64,000 nt of DNA from Gordonia iterans (GTDB lineage: Bacteria > Actinomycetota > Actinomycetes > Mycobacteriales > Mycobacteriaceae): assembly GCF_002993285.1 (NCBI RefSeq), contig NZ_CP027433.1, forward strand, positions 3,410,001 through 3,474,000, written 5' to 3'. Positions 18,901 through 28,272 of this stretch are shown one piece after another. The first letter of the stretch is position 1, and each line of letters opens with the position of its first letter. Below the pieces are notes generated by a model that was not told the origin of the DNA, searched no databases, and saw only the letters and a program-made list of their open reading frames with translations. A program made the position numbers and the translations under genes.

Positions 18901-21900
18901 ATGGCCGGTACTCCGAAGACTCAGGGCGACGCAGCACAGGCACTCCTCGACGTAGGTCGATTCTTCACCCGCTGGGACGAGACCGCCGACAAACGCGCGG
19001 TGTTCCGCGACGGAGGCCGGGCAGGCGACGTCTTCTACCGCGACCGATGGAGCCACGACAAGATCGTCCGCTCGACGCACGGCGTGAACTGTACGGGCTC
19101 ATGCTCGTGGAAGGTGTACGTCAAGGACGGAATCATCACCTGGGAGACCCAGGAGACCGACTACCCCAGCGTCGGACCGGACCGCCCCGAATACGAACCC
19201 CGCGGGTGCCCGCGCGGCGCCGCCTTCTCCTGGTACACCTACTCGCCGACCCGCGTGCGTCACCCGTATGCACGCGGGGTGCTGGTCGAGATGTATCGCC
19301 AGGCCAAGGCCACCGGCAAGGACCCGGTCGAGGCGTGGGCCGACGTGACCGGAGACCCCCTCCGCCGCCGCGCGTATCAGCGGGCCCGGGGCAAGGGCGG
19401 GCTGGTCCGGGTGAGCTGGGACGAGGCGATCGAGATGGCGGCCGCCGCGCACGTGCACACCATCAAGACCTACGGCCCCGACCGCTGCGCCGGCTTCTCC
19501 CCGATCCCGGCGATGTCGATGGTCAGCCACTGCGTCGGCACCCGGTTCATGCAGCTGATCGGCGGCGTCATGACGTCGTTCTACGACTGGTACGCCGACC
19601 TCCCGGTCGCCAGCCCGCAGGTCTTCGGCGACCAGACCGACGTGCCCGAGTCCGGCGACTGGTGGGATGCGACCTACCTGATGATGTGGGGCTCCAACGT
19701 CCCGGTCACGCGGACCCCGGACGCGCACTGGATGGCCGAGGTGCGCTACCGCGGCACCAAGGTGGTGACCGTCTCGCCGGACTTCGCCGACAACACCAAG
19801 TTCGCCGACGAGTGGCTGCCCGCGCAGGCCGGCACGGACGGCGCCCTCGCCATGGCGATGGGGCACGTGATCCTCAAGGAGTTCTTCGTCGACCGGTCCA
19901 CGGAGTTCTTCACCGACTACGTCCGCAAGTTCACCGACCTGCCCTTCCTCGTCGCACTCGACGAGCAGTCGCACGACGGAGAGCGCACGCTGGTCCCCGG
20001 AAAATTCGTCACCGCCGACCAGGTCGACTCCGGCCTGGGCAGCGGCACCGCGTCCGGCCCCAACTCACTCGGCGGTCAGCACCCCGAGGACGAGTGGAAG
20101 CCCGTCCTCCTCGACGACGACTCCGGCTCCGTGATCGTGCCGAACGGCTCGATGGGCTTCCGCTACGCCGAATCCGGCGCCGGCCGCTGGAATCTGGACC
20201 TCGAGGGCGTCACGCCGCGCCTCACCCTGCACGACGACCCGGAGGCCACCGCCGTCCAGATCAGCATCCCGGCGTTCGACGACCCCGACGGCAGCGGCTC
20301 GGTGCTGCGGCGCGGCGTCCCGGCCCGGCGGATCGGCGACCGCCTGGTGACCACTGTGTTCGACCTGATGCTCGCGCAGTACGGCGTCGGGCGCGACGGA
20401 CTGCCCGGCGACTGGGCTGCCGGATACGACGACGCCGGCACGCCCTACACTCCCGCCTGGCAGGAGGAGATCACCTCGGTGCCCGCCGAGGCGGCGATCC
20501 GCGTGGCCCGCGAGTTCGCCACGAACGCCGTCGAGTCACAGGGCCGGTCGATGATCATCATGGGCGCGGGCATCTGCCAGTGGTTCCACGGCGACGTCAC
20601 CTACCGCGCCATCCTCGCCCTGCTGAACCTCACCGGGAGCATGGGCCGCAACGGCGGCGGATGGGCCCACTACGTGGGCCAGGAGAAGTGCCGTCCGATC
20701 ACCGGCTGGATCTCCCTCGCCAACGCGCTCGACTGGAGCCGGCCGCCGCGGACGCAGCCGGGGACGTCGTACTGGTACATGCACACCGACCAGTGGCGCA
20801 ACGACGGCTACTCCACCACCGCGCTCGCCTCTCCGCTGAGCAAGGGGGTCCTCGATCACCCGCACACCGCGGACGCGATCGCGCAGTCCGCACGGATGGG
20901 CTGGATGCCGTTCTATCCGCAGTTCTCCGTCAACCCGCTGCAGGTGGCCGACGAGGCGAAGGCCGCGGTCGACGCCGGCGAGGCCGCCAGCCCCGGCGCC
21001 TACGTCGCACAGAAGCTGTACGACGGCGAGCTGACCCCGTCGATCAACGACGTCGACGCTCCGGAGAACTGGCCGCGCACGCTGGTGCTGTGGCGCTCGA
21101 ACCTCTTGGGATCCAGCGCCAAGGGCGACGAGTACTTCCTCCGGCACCTCCTCGGCACCCAGCACAACGTGCTCGGGACCGAACACCCGGAGACCCCGCA
21201 TCCGCGGGAGGTGAGATGGCACGAGGAGGCCCCCGAGGGCAAGCTCGATCTACTCCTGTCCGCCGACTTCCGGATGACCTCGACCACGTTGATGAGCGAC
21301 ATCGTGCTGCCCGCGGCCACCTGGTACGAGAAGCACGACCTGAGCTCGACCGACATGCACCCGTTTGTGCACGCCTTCACCCCGGCGATCGACCCGCCGT
21401 GGGAGGCCAAGAGCGACTTCGAGCTGTTTCACGCTCTGGCGCAGGAGCTGTCCCGCCAGGCCGAGAAGCACCTGGGTACGGTGCACGACATCGTCGCCAC
21501 CCCGAATCAGCACGACACCCCCGGCGAGACCGCCAATCCGCACGGCATCGTCGACGACTGGCTCGACGGCGACGCTCCCGGCGTGCCGGGCAAGAACCTG
21601 CCGCAGTTCGTCGTCGTCGAACGTGACTACACCGCCATCGCCGACAAGCTGGCCTCGGTCGGTCCGCTCGCCGACAAGCTCGGCTTCACCGTCAAGAACA
21701 TCACCTTCGACATCGGTTCGCAGACCGCCAAGCTCGCCGCGAACAACGGGGTGATGTTCGGTGGGTCGCCGGCCGCCGACGGTCGGCCCGCGATCGACAC
21801 CGACGAGAAGCTCGCCGAGGCCATCCTGATGTTCTCCGGCACCACCAACGGCGAGCTCGCCGTCGACGGCTTCGAGAAGCTGGAGCGCACCACTGGAAAG

Positions 21901-22662
21901 ACCTTCGTCGATCTGGCCGCGGGTTCCGAGGAGAAGCGGATCACCTTCGCCGACACCCAGGATTCGCCGCAGCCGGTGATCACCTCGCCGGAGTGGTCGG
22001 GCAGTGAGACGGGCGGCCGGCGGTACGCGCCGTTCACCATGAACGTCGAACGGGACAAGCCCTTCCACACGCTCACCGGGCGCATGCACTTCTACCTCGA
22101 CCACGATTGGATGCTCGACATCGGCGAGGCACTGCCGATCTACCGACCGCCGCTGGACATGCACCGGCTCTTCGGCGAACCCAGACTCGGGCCGACCGGC
22201 GAGATGGAGATCGCCGTGCGCTTCCTGACTCCGCACAACAAGTGGTCGATCCACTCGGAATACCAGGACAACCTGTTCATGCTGTCGCTCTCCAGGGGTG
22301 GGCCGACAGCATGGCTTTCGCCGGAGGATGCGGGCGCGATCGGGGTGATCGACAACGATTGGATCGAATGCGTCAACGCCAACGGGGTGTTCGTCGGGCG
22401 TGCGGTGGTCAGCCACCGCATCCCGGCGGGCATCACCTACGTGCACCACGCGCAGGAACGCACCATCGACGTCCCCAAGTCGGAGGCGACCGGCAAGCGC
22501 GGCGGCATCCACAACTCGGTGACCCGCCTGCTGGTGAAGCCGTCGCACCTGATCGGCGGCTACGCCCAGCTCTCCTATGCCTTCAACTATCTCGGCCCGA
22601 CGGGCAACCAGCGGGACATCGTCTCGATCATCCGCAAGCGCAGCCAGGAGGTGACCTACTGA
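18901..22662 (+). CDS. narG: respiratory nitrate reductase alpha subunit
   Basis: Catalytic subunit that reduces nitrate to nitrite at a molybdenum bis-MGD centre on the cytoplasmic face of the membrane. The 1253 residues have the N-terminal [4Fe-4S] motif STHGVNCTGSCSW near residue 60 (His plus Cys ligands), followed by ETDYPSVGPDRPEYEPRGCP. The segment TSFYDWYADLP carries the Asp expected to ligate Mo. The C-terminal molybdopterin dinucleotide-binding domain includes HNKWSIHSEYQDNLFMLSLS and GGYAQLSYAFNYLGPTGNQR. Its stop overlaps the narH ATG (TGATG). It is the first gene of narGHJI-narK, transcribed away from a SLAC1-type channel gene. Confidence 0.97.
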   Translation: MAGTPKTQGDAAQALLDVGRFFTRWDETADKRAVFRDGGRAGDVFYRDRWSHDKIVRSTHGVNCTGSCSWKVYVKDGIITWETQETDYPSVGPDRPEYEPRGCPRGAAFSWYTYSPTRVRHPYARGVLVEMYRQAKATGKDPVEAWADVTGDPLRRRAYQRARGKGGLVRVSWDEAIEMAAAAHVHTIKTYGPDRCAGFSPIPAMSMVSHCVGTRFMQLIGGVMTSFYDWYADLPVASPQVFGDQTDVPESGDWWDATYLMMWGSNVPVTRTPDAHWMAEVRYRGTKVVTVSPDFADNTKFADEWLPAQAGTDGALAMAMGHVILKEFFVDRSTEFFTDYVRKFTDLPFLVALDEQSHDGERTLVPGKFVTADQVDSGLGSGTASGPNSLGGQHPEDEWKPVLLDDDSGSVIVPNGSMGFRYAESGAGRWNLDLEGVTPRLTLHDDPEATAVQISIPAFDDPDGSGSVLRRGVPARRIGDRLVTTVFDLMLAQYGVGRDGLPGDWAAGYDDAGTPYTPAWQEEITSVPAEAAIRVAREFATNAVESQGRSMIIMGAGICQWFHGDVTYRAILALLNLTGSMGRNGGGWAHYVGQEKCRPITGWISLANALDWSRPPRTQPGTSYWYMHTDQWRNDGYSTTALASPLSKGVLDHPHTADAIAQSARMGWMPFYPQFSVNPLQVADEAKAAVDAGEAASPGAYVAQKLYDGELTPSINDVDAPENWPRTLVLWRSNLLGSSAKGDEYFLRHLLGTQHNVLGTEHPETPHPREVRWHEEAPEGKLDLLLSADFRMTSTTLMSDIVLPAATWYEKHDLSSTDMHPFVHAFTPAIDPPWEAKSDFELFHALAQELSRQAEKHLGTVHDIVATPNQHDTPGETANPHGIVDDWLDGDAPGVPGKNLPQFVVVERDYTAIADKLASVGPLADKLGFTVKNITFDIGSQTAKLAANNGVMFGGSPAADGRPAIDTDEKLAEAILMFSGTTNGELAVDGFEKLERTTGKTFVDLAAGSEEKRITFADTQDSPQPVITSPEWSGSETGGRRYAPFTMNVERDKPFHTLTGRMHFYLDHDWMLDIGEALPIYRPPLDMHRLFGEPRLGPTGEMEIAVRFLTPHNKWSIHSEYQDNLFMLSLSRGGPTAWLSPEDAGAIGVIDNDWIECVNANGVFVGRAVVSHRIPAGITYVHHAQERTIDVPKSEATGKRGGIHNSVTRLLVKPSHLIGGYAQLSYAFNYLGPTGNQRDIVSIIRKRSQEVTY

Positions 22663-24332
22663 TGCGTGTCATGGCTCAGGTCGCGATGGTGATGAACCTC
22701 GACAAATGTATCGGGTGTCATACGTGTTCGGTCACCTGCAAGCAGGCGTGGACCAATCGCGCGGGCACCGAATACGTGTGGTTCAACAACGTCGAAACCC
22801 GTCCGGGACAAGGCTATCCACGTCGGTACGAGGACCAGGAGAAGTGGAAGGGAGGCTGGCGGCTCAACCGCCGCGAGCAGTTGCGCCTGCGCACCGGCGG
22901 CCGGCTGCAGAAGCTCGCCACCATCTTCGCCAGCCCGGTGCAGCCCACGCTCGCCGACTACTACGAACCGTGGACCTACGACTACGAGAACCTGATCTCC
23001 GCGCCGCTCGGCGACGACATCCCCGTCGCCCGGCCCAAGTCGCTGATCACCGGCGAGGACATGAAGATCACCTGGTCGGCCAACTGGGACGACGACCTGG
23101 GCGGCTCGGCGGCCACCGAGGAACTCGATCCGATCATGCAGAAGCTGCGCGACGAGGCCGCCGACAAGATCACGTTCTCGTTCGAGCAGACCTTCATGTT
23201 CTATCTGCCGCGCATCTGCGAGCACTGCCTCAACCCGTCGTGCATGGCCTCGTGCCCGTCCGGCGCGATCTACAAGCGCGAAGAGGACGGCATCGTGCTG
23301 GTCGACCAGGACCGCTGCCGCGGCTGGCGCCAATGCATCACCGGCTGTCCGTACAAGAAGATCTACTACAACCACCGCACGGGCAAGGCCGAGAAGTGCA
23401 CGTTCTGCTACCCGCGCATCGAAGTCGGGCAACCGACGGTGTGTTCGGAGACCTGCGTCGGCCGCCTCCGCTACATCGGTCTGTTCCTGTACGACGCCGA
23501 CGCCGTGACCGCCGCCGCGTCGGTCCCCGACGAGCGGGATCTCTACGAGGCGCAGCTGGAGCTGATGCTCGATCCGGCCGATCCGAAGGTGCTCGCCGCC
23601 GCGCGCGCCGAGGGCATCCCAGACGACTGGATCGACGCGGCACGGCGCTCCCCCGTCTACGCGCTGGCCAAGAAGTACCGGGTGGCGCTGCCGCTGCATC
23701 CGGAGTACCGCACCATGCCGATGGTCTGGTACGTGCCGCCGCTCTCGCCGATCGTCGACCTGCTCACCGAGCAGGGTCACGACGGCGAGAGCCATGACAA
23801 CCTCTTCGGCGCCATCGACACGCTCCGCATTCCGCTGGAGTATCTGGCCGAGTTGTTCTCGGCCGGCGACGTCTCGGTGGTGGAGGACGTCCTGAAGAAG
23901 CTCGCCGCCATGCGCAGCTACATGCGCGACGTCGCACTCGGCCGCGAGCCGGACGCGCGGATCCCGGCGCGGGTCGGCATGGACGAGGAGTCGATGACGG
24001 AGATGTATCACCTGATGGCGATCGCCAAGTACGCCGATCGTTACGTCATCCCGACCGCGCACGCCGAGGAGGGGCACCGTCTGGAGGAGATGGCCTGTTC
24101 GCTCGACTACGACGACGGCCCCGGCATGTACGAGTCCGGCCCGTTCGGCGAGGCGAGCGGTCGCGCGACACCGGTGTCCGTCGAGACCTTCCAGGCGCTG
24201 AAGCAGCGGCAGACCACCGACCGGGCCGCGGACGCCACGGCCCTCCGCGACCGGGTGAACCTGCTGAACTGGGACGGCAACGGTTCGCCGGTGTCTCGCT
24301 CGTCGAGCGAAGTCGAGGCCCGCGATGCGTGA
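22662..24332 (+). CDS. narH: respiratory nitrate reductase beta subunit
   Basis: Iron-sulfur electron-transfer subunit between NarI and NarG. The 556 residues have four cysteine clusters: CIGCHTCSVTCKQAW near residue 16, CEHCLNPSCMASCP near 185, CRGWRQCITGCPYKK (Trp replacing one Cys, as in the [3Fe-4S] site of the family) and CTFCYPRIEVGQPTVCSETC. ATG at 22662 overlaps the narG stop. The extreme C-terminus (VSRSSSEVEARDA) reads through sequence resembling the GTCGAG repeats that follow, so the last residues may be repeat-derived. narJ does not follow directly: about 0.8 kb of repeats intervenes. Confidence 0.97.
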   Translation: MRVMAQVAMVMNLDKCIGCHTCSVTCKQAWTNRAGTEYVWFNNVETRPGQGYPRRYEDQEKWKGGWRLNRREQLRLRTGGRLQKLATIFASPVQPTLADYYEPWTYDYENLISAPLGDDIPVARPKSLITGEDMKITWSANWDDDLGGSAATEELDPIMQKLRDEAADKITFSFEQTFMFYLPRICEHCLNPSCMASCPSGAIYKREEDGIVLVDQDRCRGWRQCITGCPYKKIYYNHRTGKAEKCTFCYPRIEVGQPTVCSETCVGRLRYIGLFLYDADAVTAAASVPDERDLYEAQLELMLDPADPKVLAAARAEGIPDDWIDAARRSPVYALAKKYRVALPLHPEYRTMPMVWYVPPLSPIVDLLTEQGHDGESHDNLFGAIDTLRIPLEYLAELFSAGDVSVVEDVLKKLAAMRSYMRDVALGREPDARIPARVGMDEESMTEMYHLMAIAKYADRYVIPTAHAEEGHRLEEMACSLDYDDGPGMYESGPFGEASGRATPVSVETFQALKQRQTTDRAADATALRDRVNLLNWDGNGSPVSRSSSEVEARDA

Positions 24333-24379
24333 CGCCCGTCTGTGCTGGTCGTCGAGCAGGCAAAACGCCAACGCGTGCT

Positions 24380-24619
24380 CCCCGAGCCGACGAGGCGCCA
24401 ACACCTGCAGGTCGAGTAGCCGAGGCGCCACCACATGCAGGTCGAGTAGCCGAGGCGCCAACACCTGCAGGTCGAGTAGCCGAGGCGCCAACACCTGCTG
24501 GTCGAGTAGCCGAGGCGCCAACACCTGCTGGTCGAGTAGGCGAGGCGCCAACACCTGCTGGTCGAGTAGGCGAGGCGCCAACACCTGCTGGTCGAGTAGG
24601 CGAGGCGCCAGCCGAGCCG
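24380..24619. repeat. 30-bp tandem repeat array between narH and narJ
   Basis: The unit GGTCGAGTAGCCGAGGCGCC followed by AACACCTGCA starts at 24410 and recurs every 30 bp through 24590 (seven starts), with a degenerate copy before it. Differences between copies are single bases (CCG/GCG, GCA/GCT). There are no spacers between units. Because 30 is divisible by three the frames stay open, giving a spurious decapeptide repeat. Confidence 0.93.
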
Positions 24620-25020
24620 TATCGAGACCCACCCCCACCACACCACCAGGTCTCGATACGCACGACTCACTCCGCTCGCCGCACTACTCGACCACCACAC
24701 AAAACCAGCCGCCCACCACCAAACGAGACGCCACCACATGCTGGTCGAGTAGGCGAGGCGCCAGCCGAGCCGTATCGAGACCCACCCCCACCACACCACC
24801 AGGTCTCGATACGCACGACTCACTCCGCTCGCCGCACTACTCGACCACCACACAAAACCAGCCGCCCACCACCAAACGAGACGCCACCACATGCTGGTCG
24901 AGTAGGCGAGGCGCCAGCCGAGCCGTATCGAGACCCACCCCCACCACACTGCCAGGTCTCGATACGCACGACTCACTCCGCTCGCCGCACTACTCGACCA
25001 CCACACAGGATCAACCACCG
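24590..25020. repeat. 153-bp direct repeats containing a large inverted repeat
   Basis: Units begin at 24590, 24743 and 24896 (exactly 153 bp apart); the third decays after about 120 bp. Each begins with the 30-bp array unit, then CGTATCGAGACC, a short C-rich spacer, GGTCTCGATACG, and ends TACTCGACCA. The outer and inner arms (TGGTCGAGTA/TACTCGACCA and CGTATCGAGACC/GGTCTCGATACG) form a long imperfect hairpin typical of REP-like elements. Bases 25021-25130 are degenerate remnants leading to narJ. Confidence 0.93.
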
Positions 25021-25130
25021 ACCACCGCACGGGATCGCTTCCGCCCCCGCGAACGGGATCAGTCGCCGACCACCGCACCGGGCCGTTCCCTCCCCCGCGA
25101 GCGGCACCGCCGACCGAAGGGCCGTGACCG

Positions 25131-25838
25131 ATGAGCCTGTTCCGCCGGCCGAACCGGGCGACCTCCGATCGCGAGAGCCGCGTGATCTACCAGATCGCGT
25201 CGCTCTGCCTGCAGTACCCGGACGAGACCCTCCTCGCCCAGGCCGGCCTGCTGCACGATGCGCTCGCCGGACAGCCGGACTCGGCGTCGACCCGGGCGCT
25301 GACCCGGTTCGCCGGACACTTGGACACCACCGACCCGGACGTCTTGCGAGAAAGCTACGTTCGCGACTTCGACCTGTCCCGGCATCAGACGCTGTACCTG
25401 ACGTACTGGTCGGACGGGGACACCCGACGGCGAGGCAGCGCCCTCGCCGCCATCAAGCAGACCTATCGCGAATCGGACTTCCTGGTGGACACGCACGGCG
25501 AACTCCCCGACTACCTGCCGATGGTCCTCGAGTTCGCCGCGCGCGTGAACCCGGAGACCGGCCGGATGCTGCTCATCGAGCATCGGGCTTCGCTGGAACT
25601 GATCCGGATCGCACTGCAGGAGAAGGACTCTCCGTACGCCGATGTGCTGGCAGCCGTCTGTGCGACGTTGCCCGGCGACTCCCCGGCCGACAAGGCCACC
25701 GCACAGTCCATGCGAACGAGCTCGCCTGCGGTCGAACGAGTCGGCCTCGAACCCGGCGACCCGCGACTGCTTCCGCTCTTCACGTCGAAGGAGATGTCGA
25801 TGATGACTGGACCGAAACGCACGGGGGCGCCGCGATGA
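25131..25838 (+). CDS. narJ: nitrate reductase molybdenum cofactor assembly chaperone
   Basis: Cytoplasmic chaperone that binds NarG and allows insertion of the Mo cofactor before membrane attachment; not part of the mature enzyme. The 235-residue all-helical protein has the family pattern YQIASLCLQYPDETLLAQAG near residue 20, then YVRDFDLSRHQTLYLTYWSD and the ELPDYLPMVLEFAA motif. Its stop overlaps the narI start (ATGA). It is separated from narH by a repeat block, so its expression may depend on read-through of that block or a local promoter. Confidence 0.95.
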   Translation: MSLFRRPNRATSDRESRVIYQIASLCLQYPDETLLAQAGLLHDALAGQPDSASTRALTRFAGHLDTTDPDVLRESYVRDFDLSRHQTLYLTYWSDGDTRRRGSALAAIKQTYRESDFLVDTHGELPDYLPMVLEFAARVNPETGRMLLIEHRASLELIRIALQEKDSPYADVLAAVCATLPGDSPADKATAQSMRTSSPAVERVGLEPGDPRLLPLFTSKEMSMMTGPKRTGAPR

Positions 25839-26593
25839 GCCTCTTCCTCTGGGGCGTCGTCCCCTATCTGGCACTGATCGCGGTGATCGGCGGCACCATC
25901 TGGCGCTTCAAGTACGACAAGTTCGGCTGGACCACGCGGTCGTCCGAGCTCTATGAGTCCCGGCTGCTCCGGATCGGCTCGCCGCTGTTTCACTACGGAA
26001 TCCTCCTGGTGATCGTGGGGCACGCGATCGGCCTGGTGATCCCGGAATCGTGGACCCACGCGATCGGCATCAGCGAAGACATGTACCACTGGGTGGCCGC
26101 GGTCGGCGGGATCATCGCGGCTATCGCCGCACTCGTCGGGGTCGCGATCCTGATCTATCGTCGTCGCACGACCGGTCCCGTATTCGCGGCGACCACCAAC
26201 AACGACAAGCTCATGTACGTGATGCTGGTCGCGGCCATGATCGCGGGGACCTACATCACCGTGGTGGGGATGATCGATCCGCACGGGCCGGGGGTCAACT
26301 ACCGCGAGACCGTCGCACCGTGGTTCCGATCGATCTTCGTCCTACAGCCCGACATCCACGCGATGGACGCGGCGCCGCTGCGATTCCACGTGCACGTGCT
26401 GCTCGGCATGCTCCTGTTCATTCTGGTGCCGTTCACCCGCCTGGTGCACATGTTCACCGCTCCGCTGCACTACTTCTTCCGCCCGTACATCGTCTACCGC
26501 AGCCGTGACCGGGTGGCACCGGGCACGAGACGGGGCACCACCCCGCAGTCGCGCGCCTGGGTTCCGGTCGGCACCGAGGATCGTGATTCATGA
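25835..26593 (+). CDS. narI: respiratory nitrate reductase gamma subunit (cytochrome b)
   Basis: Membrane di-heme b subunit that oxidises quinol and anchors NarGH. The 252 residues contain five hydrophobic helices, starting SLFLWGVVPYLALIAVIGGT. His residues in FHYGILLVIVGHAIGLVIP and in HVHVLLGMLLFILVPFTRLV are at the positions expected for heme ligation. I start at the ATG at 25835 because it overlaps the narJ stop and gives the normal N-terminus; the same frame runs open far upstream through the repeats but is not coding. Confidence 0.96.
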   Translation: MSLFLWGVVPYLALIAVIGGTIWRFKYDKFGWTTRSSELYESRLLRIGSPLFHYGILLVIVGHAIGLVIPESWTHAIGISEDMYHWVAAVGGIIAAIAALVGVAILIYRRRTTGPVFAATTNNDKLMYVMLVAAMIAGTYITVVGMIDPHGPGVNYRETVAPWFRSIFVLQPDIHAMDAAPLRFHVHVLLGMLLFILVPFTRLVHMFTAPLHYFFRPYIVYRSRDRVAPGTRRGTTPQSRAWVPVGTEDRDS

Positions 26594-27816
26594 GTACCGA
26601 CACGTTGCCCGCGGGGGTCACCGCGGCCGCCCAGACCCGGAATCTGATCCTGGCGACGCTCGCGTTCGCGATCACCTTCTGGGCGTGGAATCTGATCGCA
26701 CCGCTGGGAGTCTTCTACGCGAGTGAGGGCGAGATGGACCTCTCGTCGTCGCAGAAGTCGGTCCTCATCGCGGTGCCGATCCTGGTGGGCTCGCTCGGCC
26801 GGATCGTGGTGGGCGTGCTGACGCCCCGCTTCGGCGGCCGCGTCATGTTCACCGTTCTGCTGCTGTTGTCGGCGCCGTTCGTGCTCCTGGTGGCGGTCGC
26901 CGGCCTGCTGAAGTCGTTCCCGATGATGATCGTGATCGGCTTCTTCCTGGGTATCGCCGGCACCAGCTTCGCCGCCGGGATCCCGTTCCTGAACAACTGG
27001 TACCAGGCCAGCCGGCGCGGTTTCGCGACCGGCGTGTTCGGCGCGGGCATGGGCGGCACCGCCCTGTCGGCGTTCTTCACCCCGCGGTTCAAGGAGTGGT
27101 TCGGCTACTTCGCGACGCACGTGATCATCGCGGTGGCGCTCGTCGTGGTGGCTGCGGTCTGCTGGCTCGTGATGCGCGACGCTCCCACCTTCGCGCCGAA
27201 CACCGAGCCCGCCGTGCCCAAGCTGGTGAGCGCCCTGAAGCTGCCGATCACCTGGCAGATGTCATTCCTCTACGCGGCGGCCTTCGGCGGTTTCGTCGCG
27301 TTCTCCACCTATCTGCCGACCTACCTGAACGACGTCTACAACATGACCGATCTCACATCCGCCGGCGCACGGACCGCGGGCTTCGCGATCGCCGCGGTGA
27401 TCGCCCGGCCGATCGGCGGCGCGCTGTCGGACAAGTTCGGTCCGCGGCTGATCACCGCGATCTCGTGCGGCGGCGCGGCCGTGCTGGCCGTCTGGATGAT
27501 CTTCAAGCCGTCGATGCCGTGGTGGGCGGGCGCGGACTTCCTGCTGATGGCGGTGATGATGGGCATGGGCGCCGGCTCGGTGTTCGCGTGGGTCGCGGTG
27601 GCGTCCCCGCCGGCCCGCGTCGGCGCGGTCACCGGACTGGTCGGCGCGGCCGGCGGGCTCGGCGGCTTCTTCCCGCCCCTGGTGATGGGTGCGACCTACG
27701 ACCCGGTGACGCACTCGTACACGGTCGGTCTGGCGCTGCTCGTCGCATTCGCCGCGGTCGCCTGCCTGTTCACGATCTTCGGCATCCCTCGCCAGAAGAA
27801 GGAGGCGGACGCATGA
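26590..27816 (+). CDS. narK: nitrate/nitrite transporter, MFS (NNP family)
   Basis: 408-residue major-facilitator protein with 12 predicted helices, of the nitrate-nitrite porter family. Diagnostic Gly-rich signatures are GIAGTSFAAGIPFLNNWYQA with GVFGAGMGGTALSA in the first half and GLVGAAGGLGGFFPPLVMG in the second; the arginines in SLGRIVVGVL and ARPIGGALSD are likely substrate contacts by analogy. It overlaps narI by four bases (ATGA), so it belongs to the nar operon, importing nitrate, exporting nitrite, or exchanging them. Confidence 0.94.
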   Translation: MSTDTLPAGVTAAAQTRNLILATLAFAITFWAWNLIAPLGVFYASEGEMDLSSSQKSVLIAVPILVGSLGRIVVGVLTPRFGGRVMFTVLLLLSAPFVLLVAVAGLLKSFPMMIVIGFFLGIAGTSFAAGIPFLNNWYQASRRGFATGVFGAGMGGTALSAFFTPRFKEWFGYFATHVIIAVALVVVAAVCWLVMRDAPTFAPNTEPAVPKLVSALKLPITWQMSFLYAAAFGGFVAFSTYLPTYLNDVYNMTDLTSAGARTAGFAIAAVIARPIGGALSDKFGPRLITAISCGGAAVLAVWMIFKPSMPWWAGADFLLMAVMMGMGAGSVFAWVAVASPPARVGAVTGLVGAAGGLGGFFPPLVMGATYDPVTHSYTVGLALLVAFAAVACLFTIFGIPRQKKEADA

Positions 27817-28163
27817 GTGTCACCGATCTGAACGCACTGGCCGACGAGTTGCTCGGGCAGGCACGAGCCGCGCACAGCGGTCGTGCCGCCGAGACCGTCC
27901 GTCCTTCGACGAGTCCGGGAGAACAACGCACCGGCGACCGGCTCCGCGAGACGGTGATCGCCCTGGCGGCCGGCCACGCCCTGAGCGATCACGAGAGCCC
28001 CGGCGAGGCCACCCTGCAGGTATTGCGCGGCGAGGTCCGGCTGACCGTCCCCGGGGAGGCCGACCTGCCCCTCGGTGTGGGCCACCGCGCCGACATCCCG
28101 CTGGTGCGCCACGGTCTGACCGCCACGACCGACGCGGTGGTGCTCCTGACCGTGGCACTCTGA
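27813..28163 (+). CDS. small cupin-fold protein
   Basis: 116-residue protein with a single cupin-like beta-barrel in its C-terminal two thirds: ETVIALAAGHALSDHESPGE, ATLQVLRGEVRLTVP, then HRADIPLVRHGLTATTDAVV. The usual metal-binding His/Glu set is only partly present, so a small-molecule-binding or stress role is as likely as catalysis. Its ATG overlaps the narK stop (ATGA), making it the last gene of the nar operon. Similar cupins occur beside nitrate or nitric oxide genes in actinobacteria, but the function is unknown. Confidence 0.75.
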   Translation: MSVTDLNALADELLGQARAAHSGRAAETVRPSTSPGEQRTGDRLRETVIALAAGHALSDHESPGEATLQVLRGEVRLTVPGEADLPLGVGHRADIPLVRHGLTATTDAVVLLTVAL

Positions 28164-28272
28164 CTCCCCGGCACTCTGACGCCCCGACTCCCTGACTCCC
28201 GGGCCGCAAAGTCCGGCGCACCGTCCGGTCCCGGCGTAGCTTGACGTCCGAGGGGGCGACGAGGGAGGCGGC

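Noticed and set aside
24380..25020. CRISPR array
   Set aside because: The 30-bp units are directly tandem without unique spacers, the 153-bp units are near-identical, and no cas genes are present.
24333..25834. Long open frame running from narH through the repeats into narI, encoding decapeptide repeats such as GRVAEAPTPA
   Set aside because: It is open only because the repeat period is divisible by three; it reads narJ in the wrong frame, and narI has a proper coupled ATG at 25835.
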